Assembly (NCBI GenBank): GCA_015062655.1
Contig: SUUG01000026.1
Coordinates: forward strand, 1-37,992
Source of the DNA: Coriobacteriaceae bacterium
GTDB lineage: Bacteria > Actinomycetota > Coriobacteriia > Coriobacteriales > Coriobacteriaceae
Length of the DNA stretch: 37,992 nt
Direction: 5' to 3'
Shown: positions 25,402 to 33,766 of the stretch, piece after piece
Layout: every line of letters begins with the position of its first letter
Numbering within the stretch: the first letter of the stretch is position 1
Notes under the pieces: generated by a model
Database searches by the model: none
What the model saw: the letters and a program-made list of their open reading frames with translations, nothing else
Told to the model about the DNA's origin: nothing
Program-made: the position numbers and the translations under genes

Positions 25402-25436
25402 GTCAAAATGTTGTCACGGGCTGTTATCCGTGACAA
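25402..25436. other. Repeated TTGTCA boxes and a 9-bp-arm palindrome
   Basis: TTGTCACGG (25411-25419) and CCGTGACAA (25428-25436) form a perfect inverted repeat, with another TGTCA just before it. The A-run after it argues against a plus-strand terminator. Such repeated boxes near an attachment site could be recombinase arm sites. No gene lies in 25270-25560. Confidence 0.35.
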
Positions 25437-25525
25437 AAAAGTTGAGTTATTTAGCGGAAGGCTTACGGGTGCCCCTATTGTGTCTGCGCACCCTCAGGGG
25501 CCCTCATCTTGTCAGCACCAGCCGT

Positions 25526-25548
25526 GTTGTCTACAATTTGTAGACAAC
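25526..25548. promoter_or_regulatory. Operator palindrome upstream of the BRO-N/Fic gene
   Basis: GTTGTCTACAA and its complement TTGTAGACAAC surround a single T. The palindrome ends 14 bases before the start codon, where a bound protein would block transcription or translation initiation. Confidence 0.75.
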
Positions 25549-25561
25549 TGAAAGGTGCGAC

Positions 25562-26422
25562 ATGATCCAGAAAACCTCGATTCGCTTTTTCGACAAAACC
25601 GCAGTGCGCGCGGTATGGGATAGCTCAGACTCGTCCTGGCTCTATTCTGCCGTCGACATGATCACAGCCCTTGTGGGCAGCAAAAATCCTCGCGTCTATT
25701 GGAATGCCCTCAAGACCAGGAATCCTCAGTTGTCTACATTTTGCAGACAACTCAAGCTTACCGCTGCAGATGGGAAGCAATATGCAACGGACTGTCTCAC
25801 GCAGAAGGGCGTCGACAGCGTGTTGCTCATCCTACCTGGCAAGTACCGCATCGGTTTTGCGGACTGGATCGAAGGCATGGCCTCGCCGCTGGATGAGCGA
25901 AGCAAGCAGCGCGCGTACGAACTGTGGGATAGCCCGATTCTCAACGAAGATTTGGTCGGTACCGTCGAGGGACTCAGGCAGATCCACGCCTTCTTGTTTG
26001 ACGGGTTGTACGACTTCGCTGGCCAGATTCGCGCCAAGAACATCTCGAAGGGCGGCTTTCAATTCGCCAACTGCGCATTCTTCGGGGATATCCTCCCCTC
26101 GATCGAGGCCCTTCCGGACTCAACTGCAGAGCAGATCGTGGACAAGTACGTCGAGATGAACATCGCCCATCCCTTCATGGAAGGAAACGGGCGAGCGACA
26201 AGGATTTGGCTCGACATGCTTCTAAAGAAGAGGCTGGGCAAGTGCGTCGACTGGCGGCTTGTCGACAAGAAGGAATACCTTGAGGCCATGGGGGCGAGCG
26301 TGGTTGACTCGACCCGCATCCATGCCTTGATCGCCGCCGCGCTCACAGACAACATTAACGACCGAGAGCTGTTCATGAAGGGCATTGACTGCTCGTACTA
26401 CTACGAAGTCGTCGACGAGTAA
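25562..26422 (+). CDS. BRO-N domain fused to a class III-type Fic protein
   Basis: Residues 1-85 (IRFFDKTAVRAVWDSSDSSW, then KLTAADGKQYATDCL) are a BRO-N/antirepressor-type DNA-binding domain. The rest closely follows the Neisseria NmFic type: GLRQIHAFLFDGLYDFAGQI, the catalytic loop HPFMEGNGRATRIW (about 203) and the C-terminal helix SYYYE (about 277-281). In NmFic, SYYYEG is the inhibitory S/TxxxE(G/N) motif; here V replaces G. The enzyme would add AMP to targets, held in check by its own C-terminus. Two matching palindromes, one inside this gene, suggest self-repression. The ribosome site is AAAGGTG. Confidence 0.88.
   Translation: MIQKTSIRFFDKTAVRAVWDSSDSSWLYSAVDMITALVGSKNPRVYWNALKTRNPQLSTFCRQLKLTAADGKQYATDCLTQKGVDSVLLILPGKYRIGFADWIEGMASPLDERSKQRAYELWDSPILNEDLVGTVEGLRQIHAFLFDGLYDFAGQIRAKNISKGGFQFANCAFFGDILPSIEALPDSTAEQIVDKYVEMNIAHPFMEGNGRATRIWLDMLLKKRLGKCVDWRLVDKKEYLEAMGASVVDSTRIHALIAAALTDNINDRELFMKGIDCSYYYEVVDE
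25729..25751. promoter_or_regulatory. Second operator palindrome, inside the BRO-N coding region
   Basis: It matches the upstream operator at 21 of 23 positions (GTTGTCTACA and TGCAGACAAC arms). The centres are 203 bp apart, a spacing suited to looping repression. It codes part of QLSTFCRQLK. Confidence 0.65.
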
Positions 26423-26512
26423 GAGCGAGTCGGCATGAAGAACAGCGCGCTCTAGCAGGCGCACGTGGTCGCAGACGCCCATCTCGCGCTGATCGACGGG
26501 CGGGGCGGAGAT

Positions 26513-26537
26513 TGCAAGACAATCGCAAGGTCTTGCA
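26513..26537. promoter_or_regulatory. Palindrome in the leader of the first P-type ATPase gene
   Basis: TGCAAGAC and GTCTTGCA form 8-bp arms around nine bases, followed some ten bases later by a T-run. It could be a weak terminator for the Fic gene or an operator for the ATPase operon; the sequence does not decide. Confidence 0.4.
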
Positions 26538-26592
26538 TGCCTGAGGGTCTTTTTGGAAATATAAAATTAGGTGTTGCGAAAGGACGGCCGCA

Positions 26593-29034
26593 ATGCTTAA
26601 AAAATCTTTCTTCAATCCGTTTTCAATTGTCCTGCTGGCGCTGGCTTTGGTATCCCTTGCCTCTGACGTCTTGCTTGCCCCTAGCGAGTCGCGTGCGCTG
26701 TTCACGCCTGTTGTCCTTCTTGTGATGTGGGTTGCTGGAGGACTTGTTCGCTTTGCGTATGAGATCGGAGCGAAGCGAAACTTCCAGCGGCATATGGCTC
26801 GATCCGCAAAGCGGCACGTACTAAAAAGCATTGGCGGCCTGTGGGTATTCGTGGAGCCTTCGTCGCTGAATCCCGGTGATACCATACGGCTGGGATCAGG
26901 CGATGTTTGCCCAGTGGATGCTGTTTTGTCAGATGGCTCCTTCGCAATTGTCTCGGAGGCGCCTGTTACAGGCGAGTCGGGCTTTAGCACCATGCGCCCA
27001 GGAGATGCCATTGCAGCCGGAACGACCATTGTCGACGGAAAGGCGGCGGCGCGTGTTACTTCGCGCTACCAGGAAGCTCCCGTCAGGCACAAATACACCC
27101 AGAGAGGCTATTCCGAAGGAGCTCGGGACATCTGCTTAGTGCTAATCAGGGCAATGTTCGTGATTGCGCCCGTGGCGTTGCTTGTTCACGGCTTGGCCAT
27201 GGGCGAATGGGGAGACGCCCTCCTGTTCGCGGTAAGCGCAGCGGTGGGACTCGTCCCGGAGATGCTTCCCGTTGTTACGAGCATCTGCCTGTCTGGCGGC
27301 GCACGTAGGCTGAAATCGGAACGCGTCATCGTCAAAGACGTCGACTCCATGGAATCGTTGGGCAGTGTCGACGTGATATGCATGGACAAGACGGGGACCC
27401 TCACCTCTGACAAGGCATCCCTCGAGTACTTTACGGACATCATCGGTAACGAAGACATCCGCACGCTCGAGCTTGCCTATTTGGAATGCTCGTCCCACGA
27501 TCGAGCCAACAGCCAGCTCGACGAAGCCGTCTTGGAAGCCTGCGCTTCCGACGGCGTTCGCCTTGCGGCACATGGTTTGGGCGACGCCTTCAACGCAATT
27601 GAGACGGATCCTTTCGAGCATGGCTCGAAATTCTCGGGCGCGAAGCTCGAGGCGTCGTCTGAGGCTATGTCCAGCATCGGCATCAAAAGCAGCATCGAAG
27701 ACTCCGTCCTGACCGTCGTCAAGGGCGAAGTCGAGGGCATTTGTCAACGTTGCGCCTGGGCCGATTTCAAAGGACAGAAGGTTCCCATGGACGCCGACGG
27801 ACTCGCACACGCCCTTTCGCTGGCGGACGACATGCGCTCGGACGGCATCAAGGTGCTGGCAGTCGCCTACGGCGCTGACGTCGAGGAATGGGAGAACTTG
27901 ACCCTTTGCGGGTTCCTCGCCTTCTTCGACGCGCCCAAGAAGTCCGCCCTCGCGGCAGTAGAATCGCTGGCCAGCCTCGGCGTCAAGGCAAAGATCCTTA
28001 CGGGCGACTCGGCGGCGGTGGCATCCTCCGTTTGCGGCAGGCTGGGAATACCCACCGCCGAGATCCTCACGGGAAGCGACGTTGCGAAGATGAGCGAAGA
28101 CGAGCTGCTGGTCGCGGCGGATCGCACGTCGGTGTTCGCGGAACTCAGCCCCCTGCAAAAGGCACAGATCGTGAGCGCGCTCAGGCAAAGCGGCAGGACC
28201 GTGGGGTATCTTGGCGATGGTCTGAACGACCTTCCCGCCATCCAGGCTTCCGATGTTGGCGTAGTCGTCGACTCTGCCGTCAGCGAGGCGAAGGCTGTCG
28301 CAGACGTGGTCTTGGAGCAGAAGGACTTGGCCATGGTTGCCCGAGGCGTGGAAGAAGGAAGGCGTGCGTTCGCCAACGCGACGAAGTACATAAGGATCGC
28401 CTCAAGCTCCAACTTCGGAAACGTCTGCTCCGTGGCCATCGCGAGTCTGCTCCTTCCCTTCCTGCCCGCGGTCGCGGGGCAGCTGCTCGTCCTCAACTTG
28501 GTCTACGACGCAACTTGCATCGCCCTGACGGTTGACCGCGTCGGTGCCGAGGAGACCAGCAAGCCCAGGACATGGTCGGGCCGAGGCCTGACCCGCTTCA
28601 TGTTGACGTTCGGCCCGGTGAGCACTGCCTTCGACCTTCTGACCTTCGCGCTGCTGCTTTTGCTCGTCTGCCCCCAGGCCTGCGGAGGGGCCTTTTTTGA
28701 CCTGGACGCTGCCGGCCAAGCCATGTTTGTCGCCATGTTCCAAGCTGGTTGGCTGCTGGAATGCGCTTGGACGCAGTCACTCGTTATCCTCGCGCTCAGA
28801 GCCGGCAGGGCGAGCGCACGGGCCAACCGCCCTTGCGCGCCTTTGGCGGTTGCGGTCGGGCTTGTCCTGGCGATGTCAGCCCTCCTGCTGGCAACGCCCC
28901 TTGCGGGAGTCGTTGGCATGGTGCCGGTACCGGCTTGGTTCCTGCTCGTCGTCGGCGCGGAATGCGCCGTATACCTGCTCGTTGTCGCGCTGGCCAAGCG
29001 CTGGTTCCTCGGGCGCCATGGAAGGTTGTTCTAG
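26593..29034 (+). CDS. P-type ATPase, magnesium-transporter (type IIIB)-like, short N-terminus
   Basis: The 813-residue protein has all P-type ATPase signatures: PVTGES (about 126), PEMLPVV (about 222), the phosphorylated aspartate in DKTGTLTSDK (about 265) and GDGLNDLPAIQASDVGV (about 540), with about ten membrane spans. The PEMLP form places it nearest MgtA/MgtB Mg2+ transporters. It begins directly at the first membrane pair (NPFSIVLLALALVSLASDVL), lacking the usual cytoplasmic extension of about 70-90 residues seen in the MgtA at 29766. AAAGGA precedes the ATG. It is co-transcribed with the regulator 9 bases downstream. Confidence 0.85.
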   Translation: MLKKSFFNPFSIVLLALALVSLASDVLLAPSESRALFTPVVLLVMWVAGGLVRFAYEIGAKRNFQRHMARSAKRHVLKSIGGLWVFVEPSSLNPGDTIRLGSGDVCPVDAVLSDGSFAIVSEAPVTGESGFSTMRPGDAIAAGTTIVDGKAAARVTSRYQEAPVRHKYTQRGYSEGARDICLVLIRAMFVIAPVALLVHGLAMGEWGDALLFAVSAAVGLVPEMLPVVTSICLSGGARRLKSERVIVKDVDSMESLGSVDVICMDKTGTLTSDKASLEYFTDIIGNEDIRTLELAYLECSSHDRANSQLDEAVLEACASDGVRLAAHGLGDAFNAIETDPFEHGSKFSGAKLEASSEAMSSIGIKSSIEDSVLTVVKGEVEGICQRCAWADFKGQKVPMDADGLAHALSLADDMRSDGIKVLAVAYGADVEEWENLTLCGFLAFFDAPKKSALAAVESLASLGVKAKILTGDSAAVASSVCGRLGIPTAEILTGSDVAKMSEDELLVAADRTSVFAELSPLQKAQIVSALRQSGRTVGYLGDGLNDLPAIQASDVGVVVDSAVSEAKAVADVVLEQKDLAMVARGVEEGRRAFANATKYIRIASSSNFGNVCSVAIASLLLPFLPAVAGQLLVLNLVYDATCIALTVDRVGAEETSKPRTWSGRGLTRFMLTFGPVSTAFDLLTFALLLLLVCPQACGGAFFDLDAAGQAMFVAMFQAGWLLECAWTQSLVILALRAGRASARANRPCAPLAVAVGLVLAMSALLLATPLAGVVGMVPVPAWFLLVVGAECAVYLLVVALAKRWFLGRHGRLF

Positions 29035-29042
29035 GTGATGCT

Positions 29043-29525
29043 ATGGCTATGAGAAAAATGACATTTGAAATCACCTCTTCCGAGGCCGCCGAGCTCTCCC
29101 GTGTTCTCGAGGAGTCGCAGTCCCGCGTCGCCCAGGAAGTCGCCTCCGCCTTCGCAGACCTTGCGGATGGCAGGATCTCGCTTTTGGCGTTGGGATCCGC
29201 GCAACCGGGAAACGCTGCCGCAGACTCGATTATCGAGGCCGAGGGCATGTCAATCGACTTGCTCGCTAGAACCGTTTCCGTCCTTGGACACCAGATTCAG
29301 CTAACGCCCAAGGAGTTCGACATACTCGCCTTTCTGGCGCAGAACCGCGGCGTGGTGTTCACAAAGGAGCAGATCTACCGCGCCGTCTGGAAAGACGAGT
29401 ACCTTCTCGACGACAGCAACATCATGGCGTTCGTCAGGAAGATCAGGAAGAAGGTCGAGCCCGAGCCCGACAACCCGCGATACCTCCTGACAGTATGGGG
29501 CGTAGGGTACAAATTCGCTGATTAG
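29043..29525 (+). CDS. OmpR-type winged-helix regulator without a receiver domain
   Basis: The C-terminal 95 residues (IQLTPKEFDILAFLAQNRGV, EQIYRAVWKDEYLLDDSNIM, YLLTVWGVGYKF) form a typical OmpR/PhoB winged helix. The first 65 residues are a short helical region, too small for a phosphorylated receiver. It therefore cannot be an ordinary response regulator. It starts 9 bases after the ATPase stop with AGGTG upstream and precedes a terminator and the mgtA-like gene. It likely regulates one or both transporters; the signal is unknown. Confidence 0.85.
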   Translation: MAMRKMTFEITSSEAAELSRVLEESQSRVAQEVASAFADLADGRISLLALGSAQPGNAAADSIIEAEGMSIDLLARTVSVLGHQIQLTPKEFDILAFLAQNRGVVFTKEQIYRAVWKDEYLLDDSNIMAFVRKIRKKVEPEPDNPRYLLTVWGVGYKFAD

Positions 29526-29555
29526 CCAAGGTACCCAAGGCCTTTGCCAAATCGC

Positions 29556-29603
29556 AAGAAAGCCGCAAGAAACCAGACATGTGATGGTTCCTGCGGCTTT
29601 CTT
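29556..29603 (+). terminator. Terminator after the winged-helix regulator
   Basis: AAGAAAGCCGCA and TGCGGCTTTCTT pair, with a further ACCA/TGGT inner stem. Ts follow. It separates the first ATPase operon from the mgtA leader. Confidence 0.8.
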
Positions 29604-29609
29604 ATTGTC

Positions 29610-29765
29610 TTGTACGTCGCATGTCGAGGTACGGAGGTGAGGAGCTTGAGCGGCAGTGACAGTAACAACCCAGCAGGGAATACCCAAACGGGAGCGAACG
29701 CGCAGCCGCGAACCCTCCCGTCCTGAGTCGTCCCTGCGTTCTTTTATGAACGGAGGTTCAAAAGA
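29610..29765 (+). promoter_or_regulatory. Structured 5' leader of the mgtA-like gene
   Basis: About 150 bases without a gene. ACGGGAG (about 29688) can pair with CTCCCGT (about 29716) around a GC-rich loop, and shorter G-rich/C-rich blocks lie before it. The ribosome site GGAGG sits just before the start codon. Magnesium transporter genes often have regulatory leaders, but I could not match this to the M-box or another known class. Confidence 0.35.
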
Positions 29766-32531
29766 ATGATGTTTCCCTACAAGCACGCGGACGCCGAGCA
29801 GGCGAAAGGCCAGGATGTAACCGACGACCGCATCACGAAGCGAATCCTGCATGCCTCGAGGACCCCTCTCTCCGAGGTCCTCAAGTGGACGGAGGCAAGC
29901 CTGTCGGGCCTGGACGAGGACGCCGTCAAGGCGAGCCGCATCGAGTATGGCAGCAACGTGGTGACAAGGGGAAAGAAGAAGTCCCTTGCAAGGCGCTTGG
30001 CGGACGCGTTCGTCAATCCCTTCACGGCTATCCTCTTCTTCCTGGCCCTCATCTCAACCGTGACCGACATGATCCTCCCGGCCCTCTCCCTCATGGGGAA
30101 CACGCCGGAGGACTTCGACCCCCTCACCGTCGTCATCATCACCACGATGGTGGTCTTGTCCGGCACCCTTAGGTACGTCCAGGAGGCGCGCAGCGGGAAT
30201 GCGGCGGAGAAGCTCCTGAACATGATCACCACCACCTGCACGGTCACCAGGGAAGGCGCACCGAAGCAGGAGATTAAGCTCGACGAGGTCGTCGTCGGCG
30301 ACATCGTGCACCTGTCTGCCGGCGATATGATTCCCGCTGACGTCAGGGTTATCGAAGCCAAGGACCTGTTCGTCAGCCAGTCCAGCCTGACAGGCGAGTC
30401 CGAGCCGATCGAGAAGACGCCGAACGCCATCAAGGCCGCAAAGACCGTGACCGACTGCGAGAACGTCGCGCTCATGGGCAGCAGCGTCGTCTCGGGAAGC
30501 GCAACCGCCGTCGTCTTCAACGTGGGAGACGGCACACTGTTCGGCTCCATGGCGGCTGGTCTTTCCGAGGAGGCGGTGGAGACGAGCTTCACCAAGGGCG
30601 TGAACAGCGTCTCCTGGATCCTCATCAGGTTCATGATGGTCATGGTCCCCTTCGTCTTCCTGGTCAACGGGGTGACCAAGGGCGACTGGCTGCAGGCAGG
30701 ACTGTTCGCCATCAGCATCGCCGTGGGCCTCACGCCCGAGATGCTCCCCATGATCGTGACCACCTGCCTCGCGAAGGGCGCTGTGGCCATGAGCAAGAAG
30801 AGCACCGTCGTCAAGAACCTGAACTCGATACAGAACTTCGGCGCCATGGACGTGCTCTGCACGGACAAGACGGGAACGCTGACCCAGGACCAGGTCGTCC
30901 TGGAGTACCACTGGAACTGCAACGGCGAGGAGGACTCCCGCATCCTGAGACACGCCTACCTCAACAGCTACTTCCAGACCGGCTACAAGAACCTTATGGA
31001 CCTGGCCATCATCAGGAAGACCGAGGAAGAGGAGCACGGGGACCCGCGACTGCTGGACCTCTCCGAGGCGTACGAGAAGGTCGACGAGATCCCGTTCGAC
31101 TTCAAGAGGCGCCGCCTGACCACGGTGGTCAAGGACAAGAGCGGCAAGACCCAGATGGTGACCAAGGGCGCCCTGGAGGAGATGCTGCAGGTATGCTCCT
31201 ACGTCGAGCTGGACGGCTCCGTGCAGCCGCTGGACGACGAGCTGAGGAAGAGGGTCCTGAAGACTGTCGATGGCTTGAACGGGGATGGATTCCGCGTGCT
31301 CGGCATCGCCCATAAGACCAACCCCGCGCCCGTCGGAGCCTTCAGCGCTGCCGACGAGAGCGAGATGGTGCTGTTGGGCTACCTCGCCTTCCTAGACCCG
31401 CCCAAGGAGTCCACGGCGTCCGCGATCGAGGCGCTGCGCGAGCACGGCGTTGACGTGAAGATCCTCACAGGCGACAACGAGAAGGTCACGGCCACCATCT
31501 GCAGGCAGGTGGGCATCGAGGTAAGCAACATGCTCCTCGGAAACGCCGTCGCGGTCATGTCCGACGAGGAGCTTGCGGGGGCGGGCGAGAAGACCCAGGT
31601 GTTCGCAAAGCTCACGCCGGACCAGAAGGCCCGCATCGTGGGCTGCCTGCGCGAGAACGGCCATGTGGTCGGCTACATGGGCGACGGCATCAACGACGCC
31701 GCTGCGATGAAGGCGTCCGACATCGGCATCTCCGTCGACACCGCAGTCGACGTGGCCAAGGAGTCGGCGGATATCATCCTGCTGGAGAAGGACCTCATGG
31801 TCCTTGAGGAGGGCATCGTCGAGGGACGCAAGACCTACGCCAACATGATCAAGTACATCAAGATGACCGTCAGCTCCAACTTCGGAAACATGTTCAGCGT
31901 CCTGGCCGCATCCGCCCTGCTGCCGTTCCTGCCGATGATGAGCATCCACCTGATCCTGCTGAACCTGATCTACGACTGCAGCTGCCTGGCGATTCCGTGG
32001 GACAACGTGGACGATGAGTTCCTGAAGGTCCCGCGTGCCTGGGACGCCTCCAGCGTGGGAAAGTTCATGCTGTGGATCGGCCCAACCAGCTCCGTCTTCG
32101 ACTTCATGACCTACATCTTCATGTACTTCGTGTTCTGTCCTAAGTTCGTCAGCGGCGGCGTGCTCTTCAATGACCTTGCCTCCGTCTACTCCGGAGCTAC
32201 GCTTGAGCAGATGCAGTTCGCCTACATGGCCTTGTTCCAGGCCGGCTGGTTTGTCGAGTCCATGTGGAGCCAGACGCTGGCCATCCACATGATCCGCACC
32301 CCGAAGCTCCCGTTCATCCAGAGCCGCGCCTCGGCGCCCGTGATGCTGCTCACTATGACGGGCATCGCGTTGCTGACCGCCATCCCTTTCAGCCCCCTGG
32401 GCCCCATCCTGGGTCTTGGCGCCCTGCCTGGCGAGTACTTCCTGTTCCTGATCCCATGCATCCTGCTGTACATGCTGCTGGCGACCAGCCTGAAGAAGGC
32501 GTACGTGCGCCGCTACGGGGAGCTGTTGTAG
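29766..32531 (+). CDS. mgtA: Mg2+-importing P-type ATPase, MgtA-like
   Basis: This is a full-length type IIIB ATPase of 921 residues. It has a cytoplasmic N-terminus, the first membrane pair near residue 80-120, [13 protein letters not shown] (about 211), [20 protein letters not shown] (about 325), phosphorylation site [12 protein letters not shown] (about 367) and [20 protein letters not shown] (about 638). Six C-terminal membrane spans follow. It imports Mg2+ at low magnesium in the homologues studied. The gene follows its own leader and is joined without a gap to two tiny genes downstream. MM at the start leaves 29769 as an alternative. Confidence 0.92.
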   Translation: MMFPYKHADAEQAKGQDVTDDRITKRILHASRTPLSEVLKWTEASLSGLDEDAVKASRIEYGSNVVTRGKKKSLARRLADAFVNPFTAILFFLALISTVTDMILPALSLMGNTPEDFDPLTVVIITTMVVLSGTLRYVQEARSGNAAEKLLNMITTTCTVTREGAPKQEIKLDEVVVGDIVHLSAGDMIPADVRVIEAKDLFVSQSSLTGESEPIEKTPNAIKAAKTVTDCENVALMGSSVVSGSATAVVFNVGDGTLFGSMAAGLSEEAVETSFTKGVNSVSWILIRFMMVMVPFVFLVNGVTKGDWLQAGLFAISIAVGLTPEMLPMIVTTCLAKGAVAMSKKSTVVKNLNSIQNFGAMDVLCTDKTGTLTQDQVVLEYHWNCNGEEDSRILRHAYLNSYFQTGYKNLMDLAIIRKTEEEEHGDPRLLDLSEAYEKVDEIPFDFKRRRLTTVVKDKSGKTQMVTKGALEEMLQVCSYVELDGSVQPLDDELRKRVLKTVDGLNGDGFRVLGIAHKTNPAPVGAFSAADESEMVLLGYLAFLDPPKESTASAIEALREHGVDVKILTGDNEKVTATICRQVGIEVSNMLLGNAVAVMSDEELAGAGEKTQVFAKLTPDQKARIVGCLRENGHVVGYMGDGINDAAAMKASDIGISVDTAVDVAKESADIILLEKDLMVLEEGIVEGRKTYANMIKYIKMTVSSNFGNMFSVLAASALLPFLPMMSIHLILLNLIYDCSCLAIPWDNVDDEFLKVPRAWDASSVGKFMLWIGPTSSVFDFMTYIFMYFVFCPKFVSGGVLFNDLASVYSGATLEQMQFAYMALFQAGWFVESMWSQTLAIHMIRTPKLPFIQSRASAPVMLLTMTGIALLTAIPFSPLGPILGLGALPGEYFLFLIPCILLYMLLATSLKKAYVRRYGELL

Positions 32532-32660
32532 ATGAAGTGGTTTAGCAGCATGCTCGCATGCGTCAAAGAGATCAACGAGCGCAATCTCAGGCAGAACATC
32601 ATCCTCAAGCGACCGGTTTCGAGCGCTTATATCAGACCCCGCAAGAATAGGAGGCACTAA
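32532..32660 (+). CDS. Small basic protein downstream of mgtA, 42 aa
   Basis: The ATG directly follows the mgtA stop with no spacing. The peptide MKWFSSMLACVKEINERNLR continues to a basic end RPRKNRRH. No family is recognised. Its stop shares a base with the start of the next small gene (TAATG), which suggests translational coupling through all three genes. Confidence 0.55.
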   Translation: MKWFSSMLACVKEINERNLRQNIILKRPVSSAYIRPRKNRRH

Positions 32661-32812
32661 TGGATTGGGCGCAGATTTGGATTGACCTGTTTGGAACAAC
32701 GGAGTGGATGGGCCTGAATATGGGCTTTTGGGTGTCCTGCGCGGTCGTGGCGCTGATTGTGGTGCTCATGAACGTCGTGTTTTGGAACGTAAAGATCCCA
32801 GACGAGCGGTAG
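32660..32812 (+). CDS. Small single-span membrane protein in the mgtA operon, 50 aa
   Basis: The ATG overlaps the previous stop and AGGAGG lies 9 bases upstream inside that gene, an excellent ribosome site. The peptide has a tryptophan-rich start (MDWAQIWIDLFGTTEWMG), one clear membrane span (FWVSCAVVALIVVLMNVVF) and a short polar tail ending DER. By position it could bind or stabilise MgtA, as the unrelated MgtS and MgtR do in enterobacteria; this is inference. A terminator follows directly. Confidence 0.75.
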   Translation: MDWAQIWIDLFGTTEWMGLNMGFWVSCAVVALIVVLMNVVFWNVKIPDER

Positions 32813-32836
32813 AGAAGCAGCAACCTGCTTGGGCAC

Positions 32837-32876
32837 GCGAGGGTCCCCGCGGATACCCGCGGGGACCCTGCGCTTT
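32837..32876 (+). terminator. Terminator of the mgtA operon
   Basis: GGGTCCCCGC and GCGGGGACCC form a perfect 10-bp stem, extended by outer pairs and followed by TTTT. Confidence 0.9.
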
Positions 32877-32946
32877 TAGAAGACCGCTTCGAGGACACCG
32901 CAATGACCGGCGATCCAGGCGTCGCAGGCTTCGAGGAGGGCACGCA

Positions 32947-33636
32947 ATGGATTCTGTCGATGATTCTCCTAGTTACCCGCAAAGACAGATACGGAAGGGA
33001 GTTGGCATGGCAGCACTGCAAGACGAAGACGGCATTAGATGGAAGGTCCAGTGCCGCTATCGAGATGTCTGCGGCAAGAACAGGAGAATGACCGAGCGGG
33101 GGTTTGCCAGGAAATCGGATGCGGAGACCTGGGAGGACTCCTTCATGCGGAAGGCCAAGGGAAAAGCGTGCACTATGACGCTCTCCGCATTCATCAAGGT
33201 CTACGAAGACGATGTGAGGCTCAGCTTGCGTGAGAGCGCTTGGCAGACAAAGGAGCACATGCTGCGGAGCAAGGTGCTTCTTTTCCTGGGCGATATGAGG
33301 ATTTGCGACATATCCAACGCGGACGTGATCCGCTGGCACAACGAGCTCCGCGAAATGACCACCGGCAAAGGCAAGCCCCTTTCCGGCACGTACTTGAGAT
33401 CCATCGACTCTCAGCTGTCGGCGGTGCTGAACCATGCCGTCAGGCACTACGGGCTGCAGCGAAACCCGGTTGCAAACGTCGGTCGCATCGGCTGCAAGCA
33501 AGCCGATGAGAAGCTGTTCCGGACCCGCGAGGAGTACCTGTCATTCGCAGACGCAGTGGCGAACAAGCCCGTTTCGCATCTTGCATTCGAGATCCTCTAC
33601 ACGGGAGAAACCGCAGGTCATACCCCATACCTCTAA
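32947..33636 (+). pseudogene. Truncated phage-type tyrosine recombinase (integrase)
   Basis: Start 32947 follows GAGGAGGG; 33007 is an alternative. The sequence has an arm-binding N-terminal domain (IRWKVQCRYRDVCGKNRRMT) and the SAM-like core-binding domain (ISNADVIRWHNELREM, YLRSIDSQLSAVLNHAV), and enters the catalytic domain at HLAFEILYTGE. It then departs from the family and stops after six codons, before the catalytic R, HxxR and Y residues. About half of the protein is missing, so it should be unable to recombine DNA. Its 3' terminator and an attachment-like repeat remain just downstream. Confidence 0.8.
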
Positions 33637-33703
33637 GCCTTTGGCGACAATTGCAGATTCGCTGACGACGTTTTGGCGACATCGGGAGGTCGGTTTTCTG
33701 TAA

Positions 33704-33735
33704 GAAAACCCCAGTTGACCTAGGGTTTTCTTTCG
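33704..33735 (+). terminator. Terminator downstream of the integrase remnant
   Basis: GAAAACCC and GGGTTTTC pair around an 11-base loop, and TTTC follows. Confidence 0.75.
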
Positions 33736-33753
33736 TATTAAAGCCTATGTGGG

Positions 33754-33766
33754 CTACTCCCACTCG
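33754..33766. other. Attachment-site-like repeat, copy 1
   Basis: CTACTCCCACTCG is identical to 36457-36469. Read on the minus strand it gives CGAGTGGGAGTAG, which codes the end EWE-stop typical of GMP synthetase (guaA), a frequent integration site. It lies right after the integrase remnant and its terminator. Confidence 0.5.

Noticed and set aside
25411..25436. Rho-independent terminator for the lysozyme remnant
   Set aside because: The stem is good but is followed by As, not Ts, on the plus strand.
29610..29765. M-box (ykoK) magnesium riboswitch
   Set aside because: GGTGAGG is present, but the following conserved core blocks of the M-box could not be found.
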